From the NCBI GenBank assembly GCA_037783415.1, contig JAZGTN010000164.1, positions 1,798,001 to 1,862,000 of the forward strand: a stretch of DNA of 64,000 nt, given 5' to 3'. Made by a program: the position numbers and the translations under genes. This DNA is from Leptasterias polaris. Lineage: Eukaryota > Echinodermata > Asteroidea > Forcipulatida > Asteriidae. Position 1 is the stretch's first letter. Each line of letters begins with the position of its first letter. This document shows positions 23,062 to 34,100 of this stretch, piece by piece. The notes under the pieces were generated by a model, which saw only the letters and a program-made list of their open reading frames with translations, made no database searches and was not told where the DNA came from.

Positions 23062-23260
23062 CCTGGGCCCAATTTCATAAAGCCTGTAAGCACAAAAACT
23101 TGCTAAGTGCAGAAAAACTTTGCTTAGCAGAAACAGGTTACCTGCCAACATTCCATAAAGTTAACATTGTTGCAACTGGTGCCCCGCTCATTTTTTGCTA
23201 AGCAAAGAAATTTTCCAAGCAGTATTTTCTGCTAAACAGCTTTATGAAATTGGGCCCAGG
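23062..23260. repeat. Best-preserved palindromic CCAATTTCATA-family repeat
   Basis: A 199-bp element with perfect 22-bp inverted ends (first bases CCTGGGCCCAATTTCATA). Its interior reads AAGCACAAAAACTTGCTAAG on the left and the reverse theme on the right, so the transcript could fold almost end to end. Use this copy as the family reference within the window. Confidence 0.85.
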
Positions 23261-23269
23261 GGTGTTAAC

Positions 23270-23490
23270 CCCTACACTTTCACAAGTGTGCTGGGTTCTT
23301 TTTTGTGTGCACTACCAATCCCAGTACACCAGACCTACGACTTTATGTCACATCCGAAGGACAAATTAATTCTGGTAAAGCAACTTGCTCAAGGATACAG
23401 GTGCCACGACCAGGACTAGAACCCACACTCTGCTGATCAGAAACAACAGAACTTGAGTCCAGTGCTCTTAATTACTCGGCCACGACTTCC
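23270..23490 (-). repeat. tRNA-derived SINE, reverse strand
   Basis: Reading the minus strand, a type II tRNA-like head with GTGGCCGAGTAATT as A box and a degraded B box (GGGTTCTAGTCC) is followed by CTTGAGCAAG and TCCTTCGGATGTGACATAAAG, the body shared with copies at 39095, 45795, 50835, 51560 and 59690. Confidence 0.7.
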
Positions 23491-23625
23491 AACACTTCCA
23501 GGAACATTACTTGGGCAAGGGACCACACACTAAACTCTTTTAAGCTAAGGAATTACAATCTCAAATCTCCTACTCAGGTGGGATTCCAACCCATAACCCC
23601 AATCAAAGTGAAAACCTATTGCAGA

Positions 23626-23754
23626 TCTACTCTCTTAAAGTTTTAGATTGAAATTCACTCTAATCGATTGAAACTAGTGACAACTGCAAATAATGTTGTC
23701 CCTAGTTTCAATAGACTACAGTGACTTTCAGTGTAAAACTTTTAAGAGAGTAGA
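23626..23754. repeat. Long palindrome (129 bp)
   Basis: Arms of about 59 nt begin TCTACTCTCTTAAA and end TTTAAGAGAGTAGA. They pair with roughly ten mismatches or indels across a very short loop. It is likely a small MITE or its hairpin remnant. Confidence 0.7.
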
Positions 23755-24887
23755 CTGACTAAAAGGCCTGAATATTACATTTGTTTACTTCTAAGTTACT
23801 GTGGTTACATGGGTTCAAAAAAAGTTTAGTTTTATTAAAGTAAGTTGACTAAAAGGTTGGGAGAGAAAAGTTTTGTTCAACCTACCACTTTTGGGGGGGG
23901 GGGGGGGGGGGTTTCCTGGCCAGGCAATAGAAACCATTGTAAGCCTATAATCTAAAAAGAAATATACATAAGAGCACCCACTCATAGGATGTTCACTTCA
24001 GATGGTGGTTAATTTTATTTTATGTCTCTTGGAAACAAGGAATTCAAATGAATTCTCCCACAGTCTTTTAACAACCAATGTACCATTTGATTTAACACAA
24101 TTTTTTATTTATTTTTTTATTTTTGCCTGCATGTTCCCTTTTGTGTGCTTGCTCTTTTCCACCCCAGAACAATTAGTTGAAGACAAAGCCAATAAATGAG
24201 CATAGAAACAAGGAATGAATGCGTAAATGGTGAGAACGTGACTGTAGAAAACATGGTTTTGATTAAGTTTATAATCAAATTACCAAGATCTGAAACATGT
24301 TTGTGATAAACAAGTGTTAGTTGTCCAAGAAGTTTCTCCCTAAAATCCTTGAAAATTGTAACCTTAACCTCAGTCAATAAACTACCATGCATGCAGTTAC
24401 TGATTCACCAAATTCCTTAATCAAGTTACAGTCTGTTCTTGCCCCAAACATCTTCCCAAGACTAATGCAGTGCAATGGTAGTTCACACCATCGATCCTTA
24501 GAAATGGTACAGGTGTTATAATCTGGTTAGGTTTGATTAATGCTATAAACACTAAATGATAGTCCTTTTAAAAGTCTATTATTTATTAAAACAAAATAAT
24601 GTTAACTGCATAGAAGTTTTCACCGATCTTGAACTTGGGACTCCAAACATTGCATGGTTACATATCCAGAAGAAGTTTTAAAACGCACCCAGCATTGGAA
24701 TCTTTCACCCCAGCCATCATCACCTTGTGGCTGACTGCCTACCCCCCCCCCCCCCCAGGGCTGTGCAAAAAAATGATGATATTGCTTTATCAATCGTATG
24801 TAATTGAATAAGAGACTCATCAGGTGGGTTGATCTTTTGGGTCATTCCTGCATTTCCTTAAGGATGTCCTTGTAAGAAGCCTACCTC
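23755..24887. other. Intergenic upstream of collagen gene 2, nothing firm
   Basis: AT-rich sequence with a G-run at about 23884-23910 and a C-run at about 24741-24757. Enhancers may lie here, but none can be named from sequence alone. Confidence 0.35.
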
Positions 24888-24966
24888 ATTGGCTGAAGAT
24901 TTGCCACTCTCATTCAATCCATCCCATAATATGCCCATAAAACCAAGTCACAACAAGTGGGGCAAT
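24888..24966 (+). promoter_or_regulatory. Candidate core promoter of collagen gene 2
   Basis: An inverted CCAAT box (ATTGG, 24888-24892) lies about 45 bp upstream of a TATA-like CATAAAA (24936-24942). That predicts transcription starting near 24966 at CAATCAGCCC, with the first AUG 84 bases later. NF-Y/CBF sites at about this distance plus a weak TATA are usual in fibrillar collagen promoters. The assignment is inferred from spacing only. Confidence 0.4.
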
Positions 24967-25049
24967 CAGCCCACAGCCGCTGGAACTCTTTTAGCCGACT
25001 GTTGGTTGTTGCACATACTTTCTTGAGAGGTGGTACACAGAGATTGTAC

Positions 25050-25173
25050 ATGCGGACCATGTATAGCTTTGTAGGTTGGAGAGGCCTTTGGGTCTTGTCT
25101 GTGATTTTGCTATTGGGATGCTGTATGAATGTCCAGGGCCAGGTCTCCTCGGACTCCCAGGCCAGCTCATCAT
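25050..25173 (+). CDS. Collagen gene 2 exon 1: signal peptide
   Basis: ATG 25050 is the first AUG after the predicted start site; a second in-frame ATG follows at 25059. The exon encodes 41 residues and one extra base. A hydrophobic core LWVLSVILLLGCC follows WRG, with likely signal peptidase cleavage after NVQG, leaving mature QVSSDSQASS. The donor is CAT|GTAAGT, phase 1. An in-frame GTG at 24957 was not used because it is not an AUG and lies at or before the predicted start site. Confidence 0.85.
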
Positions 25174-28100
25174 GTAAGTGACATTCAGATCTTGCGTTTG
25201 TAACGTGAAGCAAATAGTTTTCCAAGAAAAGAAAAAATTGCAATTTTCAGTGTAACATAGCAAAAACTTTTTTTTCAACAGCTATCACTTTTTCTGTTCT
25301 GCCATAAAACCTCCGCAGCTTCTAATGATTTGTGGTAGCTGGCTTCGGGATTTTATGCTGAGCTAAAGTCTTTTAAAAACTGGACAGTTGAATGACATTT
25401 TTGCAATGTAGGTGCGAGAGTGTTGAACTTTTTGTTCATTTAGAACAATCTGTTGCTGTTATAAATAATCTTGTCTTGTTAGTAGGAGGGACCTATGAAA
25501 ACGAAATGATATAATCTCTATGCAGAACAAGCTTTTTGTTGTTTTAAACTGGGTGGGGTTTTTTTAGATTGTGTAATTTTTATTCTCAATATGGCTATTT
25601 TAGTATTACACAGACTGGGGTTTATGTTCCTTAATAATGTGTTCTGGGTCCAATAACACAGAGCTGCTTAAGCACAAAAAGTACTAATACTACTAAGCAC
25701 AAACAAATTTTGCAAAGTTAGCAAAGTGCTTGTGGGAATAATCTGCCAGAATAGTGGTTTGAGTTGTTTTCTGATGTTGCATGACTTGCATGCTGAAGGT
25801 GTGTGGTGCATCCTTACACTACACAGTAGGCAAACACGCATTGTATGAACAAAAAAGTATAAAATTTTTAGTAGTGTATTTTTTATTCACAATCAACCCC
25901 CTCTGCTCAAAAACCTGGATACAGGTACCACAGACTGCCACAAAGTACCATACCTTCCAGGCTATAATTGGTTGTATGAGACCCTCTTCTGTTTGTACAG
26001 CTGGTATTATGTGGAAACCCCATGGCTTATGTACTGTGGACTTGGTCTCTCCATGACCTCCATGGTCTCTCTGTAGTCTCCTGGTGAATTAATAGTGTGG
26101 CAAGGGCCACTAGTTGGGCAGTAGAGTAGTTGATTGTACAGCTAGTCCATAAATTTAGTACTAACTCTGTATGGTGTTTCTCAAGCACAATTAAGGAAAG
26201 GATTCTATGAAATTTTGCCTGAATTCCTAGTTACATAGGTGATTTGAAATTCTCTCCAATCCAATCAGCAGTTAGAACAAAGTACTACTTAATAAGTTGT
26301 CCTCAATACAAGAATATTAATTGCAATTGCAGAGATTAATAACAATCAAAACTCTGCTCACTTAATTACCTGTTCCTATTTTGTTGATACTTTTAGCGAG
26401 TGATACCGGTCCACCGTCGGATTTGCCCTGCACTGACCCTGATGGGAAAATCGTTATACACGGTGACAGATACCAACTGTCTGAATGTTCCTTCTGCTCA
26501 TGTAACAACTCCACGCTCAGTTGCCAATTTGAGACTTGTCCCCCGCTGACCTGCAGGAACCGCATGAAGTTTGAGGGAATTTGCTGCAAAGCCTGCCCCT
26601 ACAGTAAGTATCAAAAACATTTTAAGGTAAAATTTACTCGACTGATAATCATCAGGGAAGCAAATTTGTTAGTTCCAATCTGTAAGTTCACTAAGGTAGC
26701 AACTATCGGTAGCAATCCTGCAGAGAAATATATCCATCTGAATTTACTCTTCAGTCAAGACAGTGATATTTGACTAACAGGTCTCAAAATTAACACGGGA
26801 CCGCAGGCCCGAGGCCAGTGTTTAGTGTCTGGCCAGTAAATTTATGACTGGACAAGTCCGGCGGTCTGATGTGATTGAATAATAATACCTCATCCCATCT
26901 TTATTTTTAAAGAATTATGTTCAAATGTTGACTTTGAGTCTGATTATTATGTTTCAATTTTGTTGAGTATTTATGAAAGTTATACTCATAAGTACATACA
27001 TTTTGTAAAAACAGTTTAATCGTGAAAGTGTAGATGGTTTTTTTTCTTCTCATTTTAATTCTGGTCTTGTGAACAACTTTCTTATCCAGCAAAAGTTTGG
27101 GGCCACAAGTCCTGCAGTCTTGTGAATTTTCCCCAAAATATTTTGAGCACTGTTGTTGAAACAAGCTTGACAAAAAACATGAACAAAATCCCTGACTTAA
27201 AGTTTTTAAATTGTTCTCACCAAAACAGGACAACCTAAATTGACAATGCCCACAGGTTGACAGTTAGGAAAACTTGGGAGGATGGCAACGAATTTACTCT
27301 TTAAAGAAAGATGCAAGTCTCAAAAAGTAGTATTCTGAAACCAAAGTATGGTTGTTTTTGAAACCACGACTTGAGCTCGGTCTCTGGCTTGGGCTCCTTC
27401 TGCCTGTTTGAAGTTTCGTATAGGAAAGCACTTGTTTTCTAACTAACTGACGGAGCCAAGCTGTGGTTGCAAAAATGGCATAAGATTCAAGATGTTGGCC
27501 GTTTTGTTACCTGAAGCGAATTTTCATAAAATAACTTTTGGTAAATTTTCCCCTCGTTCTCAATAATAAGTATATTTAGAGGCAATTGACTCCCTCTATC
27601 TAAAGATGCACTAATTGCAACATTGGAGCTCTCCCATCTTACCTTAGTAACCTGTTTTTTCAAAAGTTCTATAACATTGCTGGTACATTTAATTCTGTTA
27701 CACCATGAAGTCTGCACAGTAATTGCTACTGTTTATACTTTAAATAACTGTCAATTTTATTTTAAACAAAAGAGTTTGAGTGTACCCCGCATGGTGCTCT
27801 TATTTTTGGTTCCATTTCTGCTTACTTTTCTCCTTGAATAAGCCCTGCTCTTAGCTTTAGCTTCTTTATTTGAAATCAGAATGCCACCTTTATGGTTACC
27901 CTAAAGGTACCTTTGCGTTTTTTTGAACAGCAATTTTTTAGGGCTAAATGAGAAAAGGATGCCTGCAAAAATACTACAGAGAAAGTACTAATGTGTGTAG
28001 TGACAACTGATCTTGGACCTCTTTTGCTCAACTCTTGTCCTGACAAACTCTTGTTTTTCCTTTGGGATAACCATGTGGACCTAATGTCCCTTTTGCTATA

Positions 28101-31100
28101 GGTCCTCAGTTTGAATGTCACAACAAGTACCCGGTACAGGCACACACACACACAAGATTTTTTTAACAGCATCTCTACAGACTTTGGAAAAGCTTTAGAA
28201 TAGATCAAGCTAAACTGCAAACGTCAATAAAATCTAGCTCTTAAAAGCGATGTGAAATTGGCATGGGTACAGAACGCTGGTGTCGAGGGCGAACTCTGGT
28301 CCTGCCAGCACCTGCTAACTTCTGGTAATCACTCAGTGGTTTCATGGTCTCTGTTTTCCACCTGGGGTGGATGAAACAGTTCTTCATGCTATCCCTAGGC
28401 TCCCTAAGGTCAAATTCATCGTCTGGGAATGTCTTTGCTGTTATTTGTAACCTTAGTAGAGTTCAAGTCTCCTTGATTGGAAACCCTGGATACCTGAACG
28501 ATACAGCAGTCACAGCAGGAACTCACTCCTTGAGAGTAGTCTCTCTGTGACGGCCTGATTGCCCCCACTCCCCCATGGGGCTTTGTGTCTCTCAAACCCT
28601 GGATGTGTGTGTGGAGCAGTTAGTTAATAGAAATTTTACACCCCTATATGGTAAACCACTCACAAAATTTATCTTGGACTCCAAAGGTGCAGGATCTAAT
28701 ATGGCCTGTCCCTGGAGCTAGGAGTAACTGTGACTAAAGAAAAGAAAAGGAAAACAAAATTCAACCACTTTACATATGGTATTCAGAAATGTTCTCTGTG
28801 CCCATGTGCGGTATTATTTAAAGAACTTTTTGGAGCTTGTGAAGTAATTGATTCCCTTTGAAAATATCATTGAAACCCGGACTTGACATAGAAAAGGCAA
28901 CAAATAAGCACAATAAGCACTGGGATTTGTTGTTGTCTTGTGAGAAAATATGAGCGGGTATCTTAGGGAAATCTGTCCCCCAGAGATTCTGTCCCCCATT
29001 AACATGGGAAATTAACATAGGCTGAAGGAGGTTGATTCAAAAGAGGGCGCTATCAGAACAAAATTGTACACATTTCGCCGTATATGGGGGGGGGGGGGGG
29101 ACCAGAATCTCCTGGGGACAGAATCTCCTACCACACAGGCACTCACCTTGAATCACAGAATCTCGGGACACCCATGATAATCTGCCATGATTTGCCAGGA
29201 ATCTCAAGCCATTATAAATTGTTTTTTTGATTCATTCCAATATTTCATTTCAAAGACATTAGTGAGCCCAATAAACTATAGTGTTTGGCCACGGACTCTT
29301 GTAGTGGAAATGCTTTTCTTAGGATACAACTGAGTTTTTCCAATAATCGTAAATTTAAAATGCAATTCGGTTGGACCGCAAATTTTTGAATGTTTTCTAA
29401 ATAAACCATAAACCATAAGTTATTTGAAGCAAACTACCTTCATCATTTTGTCTGAAACGGTAAATGTAACGCGATAAACTTCTAGTTAAGGGGTTAATTT
29501 TCTTCCACTAACTTAATTTAGTATAAAAAAATATGTTTAAAAAAAAATGTGTCTTCTTGTTAATAGACAATTCTTAATTGTCTGTGGTACACAATTGGTT
29601 GTAGAGCCAGACCGCTTGATAAATATAATACAAATTACAATGATAACATTAAACATTTTTGCGTTGATAATTAGTCTTTATGAGGGATTGTTGAGATAAT
29701 GGACATCTTTGACTGTACGAAGTTTATTGGAGACACAACAACAATTTGTTTTTGGTTCTGCCTCTTGTCAATGGACAAACTCATCAGATTTCTTCAGACA
29801 TCTTCTCGAGAATTCAGAAGGTTATGGGTTCTAATCCCACCCAAGGTACCTGTAGATCCCCCTAGCTCAGTAAGCAGTGTGCATTGCTCACAATGCTAAC
29901 AATAATCCACTCACTTTGTTTTGTTCAGATGTGACCGTTGAAGATGTGATTCCAGTTGTACCTCCCAATACCGAGATCGAGCAGGGTAAAGCGGGTGAGA
30001 TCCCCCTAGATCTGGATGTGATGTACGCCTTTAACGCTGAGGCAACGAGTGTTGCTGGACAAGGACTTTGGACGACGAGGCTATGGATGGCACAAAATGA
30101 AGATGGTACTGGCGAGCTCTCTGGTACTATCGTGGAGGAGGCCCTCACCGAAGGACAGCAGTCACAAGATCTGAAGAAGAACCCTAGGGGGCAATTCTCC
30201 ATAGAAGACATCAGGTATCGCTTTGACTTGACTGATCACACATGTGATGAAGCCAAGTTCATCTGTGCTAAATTCAACAAAGGACCCAAGCCAGAGGTGG
30301 AAAAGGACTATTTGACGTTCTTCTTCAGTGCTAAACCAACAGAGGAAGTTTTGACTGGCTGTGTCGAAAATACTTTCTGTAAAGGTAGGCTATCGGTTGT
30401 ACCTTAACCCTATCATTACCAGCAAATATTTCACAGTAGGACCTTGCATACCAGCAGTGTGTTACCCCTCACAATGCTTCTGCACCAACGAATTTGTGTG
30501 GATTTTAATGAAGAGCGCCCCCAATGTGCAGTGAGTGATTTTTCATGTGTATTGTATGCACTGTACAGGCATACAGTCTAATCCTCCATGGTGTCAGTAA
30601 ATCAAATAGCATTATAGCATACCACCAAATCTAAATCATTTTATGTCACAGAACTATTTATTGAAGGACATTAAATACAAATGAACCACAAAAAAGTGTT
30701 GACAAACGACCAAATGTACATAATTTTATGTCACTGAACTATTTATTGAAGGACATTAAATACAAATGAACCACAAAAAAGTGTTGACAAACGACCACCC
30801 CCTTCCCCCTTCCCCCCTCCCCCTGCCTTCATTCCCCATTTGACCGGTTTTCTGGGCATGTACTGTAGAAACCCGATTCTTCCCTTAAATTTGATCATAC
30901 TCTCATCAGGAGATAAGTTCTGTCCAGGGTAATACAGGTTGCGAAATTTGGGGAGGATGACATCCAGCAAAGGCCTAACTTTCTTAAGCTTGTCACATCC
31001 AGAGGCTGGTTGAGGCAACTGGTTGTCAGACAGGTGAAAAAATCTCATAATGGAACTAAATCTATTTCTGGACATAATGGATGGATACAATGGCGTGAGT

Positions 31101-34100
31101 AGAACTTCAGATGTTGACCAGTACATGCTGTACTGAGGTGACTTGTTGATACCCATAGCAAGCAGGAGTGCGACAAATGCCATCATTTCATTTAAGTGAG
31201 TGGGGGTCCAGGACGTTTGTGAAGCACTTTGTTCTGCGTAGCGGTTTGTTTCGTCTACAAGCATATCCCAAACCGTACTGCAAAAGAACAACTGGAATAC
31301 CTGTGTTGCAGAAAGTCCTGTAAAATCACTGGTGGGGCCGGCATCTCCGGTGAATTGCATCGGCTTCCTGTTGAGACGACCGATCTCTTTCCAACCCGAT
31401 CTGAAGTCTGGTTTCTTCCGTGTAGATTTAGCGTTTTCCTGCAGTAGGAAAGAGGGAAGAGGCAATATGCATCAGGGCGCTGTAGATCTATCACTTTACG
31501 TAAAGTGTGCTATATGCAGAGTTATTTGAGGACCCAGATTGATGAAAATTTTATTATGTAACCTTCTCGTTCCACAAATATAGGGCAAGGGGGTGGGGAA
31601 GGGGTGAGAAGGGAAAGGGGTGGGGGAAGGGGTGAGAAGGGAAAGGGGTGGGGGAAGGGGAAAGAAGTGGGGGAGGGGTGTGCATGCAGTTGCCATGTCA
31701 AATTGTGGTAATTAACTTTCCCATTGTTTTTGTGCTTTTTAGTGTAATAGTCCTTATCGCCAATAATAATAATAACACTTAGATAGCGCTGGTATCTTAA
31801 CCGAGGGTTAATTCATTGCGTTGCACCAACAGAGGGCGCCCTTCCGCAAACCATTATGGGATAATTCTTTACATCCAACATGGCCGCCAATGGTGGCCCA
31901 TCGTTGATGGTCTTTTTGTATTCATTGTTGCCCGAGTCTACACATCATAACTTTAAGTGACAAACTTAATAATTCAGAACGCCCGCAGAAACGCCATTTT
32001 ATTGTTCTATGTACCTTTAAGAGCCATTGTCCTAAATCAAATTAAAAGCCAATGTAAAAAGGGGTACTTTTGGACAAATTTATGCCCAAGTTATTCCTGC
32101 CCTCTAACTGCATGCACGGTCATGACCTACTCCCTAAAAACATCGTGCTTACCTGCTCCACCTCGCTCGCCGATTCGCTGGAGGTTGATTCACCACCATC
32201 CTGCGTGTCGATCTCCCCTTCCGAGTCGATCTCCCCTTCCGAGTCGATCTCCCCTCCTTCCGAGTCGATCTCCCCTCCTTCCGAGTCGCTGTCTGCAAAT
32301 ATCTCGGCCAAAATTTCTGCATTTCTATCGCCGTCCATAATGTTGCAGCCACTTGTTCGTTTGAATGAATGCGCGCCAACAGGTCCGCGGCCGGGGGGAC
32401 GCTATAAATAACAATGGGATTAACGAATTCGCCAATAGAGGGCGCCCTTGTTACTTTCTCAATAAGCATTATGGGTGGGGACCAATAAGCGCCACTGGTT
32501 GTTAAACAATACATTTGACAAGGTGCCATATGGAGCCCTGGTCGGGAAGAATGACCCCAAATATGTGCCATTTGTCGCCCGTGGTACTGATAGGGTTAAA
32601 CCACCTCGAAGACTGGTTGGTAATTAACAAAGAATTAATTGATTAGTCTCAATCTGGAAGTTCACTGCTTATAAAGTTACCAATCCTCAGAGAAATATTT
32701 AGGTCTGGAGACTTAGGGGAGAAAATATCATTTGGGGCCCTCAAAAGACCATTGCTTGTTTTTTTTTATCGCCACATTTAATAGAAACATACACTTAAAC
32801 TCTTGACAAAACGTAAAATGTTTTTTCTTTGTTTTCACAAAACTTGACTGCCACATTTGATGCAATTTTCACAGGTTTCTTGTGTAGTGTGTTTATGGAA
32901 GACTAGAGGGGTGGAGTTAAGTTACTCTTCCCTTCAAGCACATTGAAGTGTAAAAAAAAAAAACTTCCCTTAAAGGGTGTGGTCAACATTTGAAGGAGTG
33001 AAAATATAAAAGTTCACAGATTTGCACAAAACTTACATGGTATAAAAATGGTCATGCTGGAAAACTTCCCTTGAAATAGTTTTGCCTGAAATTGTAGTAA
33101 TTTCGAAATGAGTAAAACAATTAATTTTGATCTCGCGAGTTCAAAATCAAATGTTTGAAAACATTGAAAACGAGTTTTAAAACATTCTCACTAGTATTTT
33201 CCTGTGACTCCAATGAACAATTGAGCTTAAACTTTCACAGGTTTTGTTATTTCGGGTTTATTTTAGTTCACATAAAGTGCGGACACTGGTCTTTGACGAA
33301 AAGCAATATTGCCCACAAGCTTCAAACAAATTGATGTGAAAGATTTGATAGATTTGATAGAATATCGCCCTTAACAATAATGACCTCTTTACTACTCTGT
33401 AACTAAGGTGATGCCAAGATGCTTGTTAGTGATGTCGAGCCAGTAATTGCTGGCAACACTGTACTCAAAGAATTTGCTGTCAATGAAGTTCCTTTGGATC
33501 TTGATATATCTTACTTGGATATTGAGGAAACGACTGATGTTGGCGGTGAAAACCTTTGGACGGCCAGTATGTGGATGAGCAGTGATGAAAGGGGTTCTAA
33601 TGTCCTGTCCGGCACGCGGGTGGAAGAGGTCCTCAACCCCTCACACCGAAATCAGGATTTGGTCAAAGATCCTTCTGAACTTTTCTCTTTCAACGATGTC
33701 ACTTATAGTGCTGACCTTTCAGCTCACAGCTGTGCAGAGGCCAAATTTTTCTGTGCAAAGTTTAACAAAAACCCTGAACCACAACTAAGTAATGAGTACG
33801 CCGGCTTTGTTTTGGAAGGAGATCCCGATGAAAGCGTCTTGACAGGGTGCACTGCAGTTGAAGCTTGTGCAGGTAAATTTCTTGTGAACGCTTGTGTTCA
33901 AATTGTGAATGTGCAAAAGGCAGTGGTTCGTGATAAAACAGAGAGTGGTTTATGAAGTGCTCTGTGGGGTTCCTTTGTAGACTGTCCGTTTTTCTTTCCT
34001 GAGAACTTCACATTCATATTTTGGTTTGAAACTTTGAAAGAATATCATTTGGATGTTTGAACAATGTTTCAAGTTGGAGATATGTCTTCTGTTATGTCTT

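Larger units (their letters stand above)
30408..32595 (-). mobile_element. piggyBac-type DNA transposon in intron 3
   Basis: A 2188-bp element flanked by TTAA on both sides (30404-30407 and 32596-32599). The terminal inverted repeats begin CCCTATCATTACCA at the left and CCCTATCAGTACCA (reverse strand) at the right, matching 13 of 14 positions. The CCC start and TTAA duplication are diagnostic of piggyBac. The reverse strand encodes a 5'-split transposase whose C-terminal part is missing, so the copy is non-autonomous. It also carries an 85-bp tandem duplication and a purine-rich minisatellite. Confidence 0.95.
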
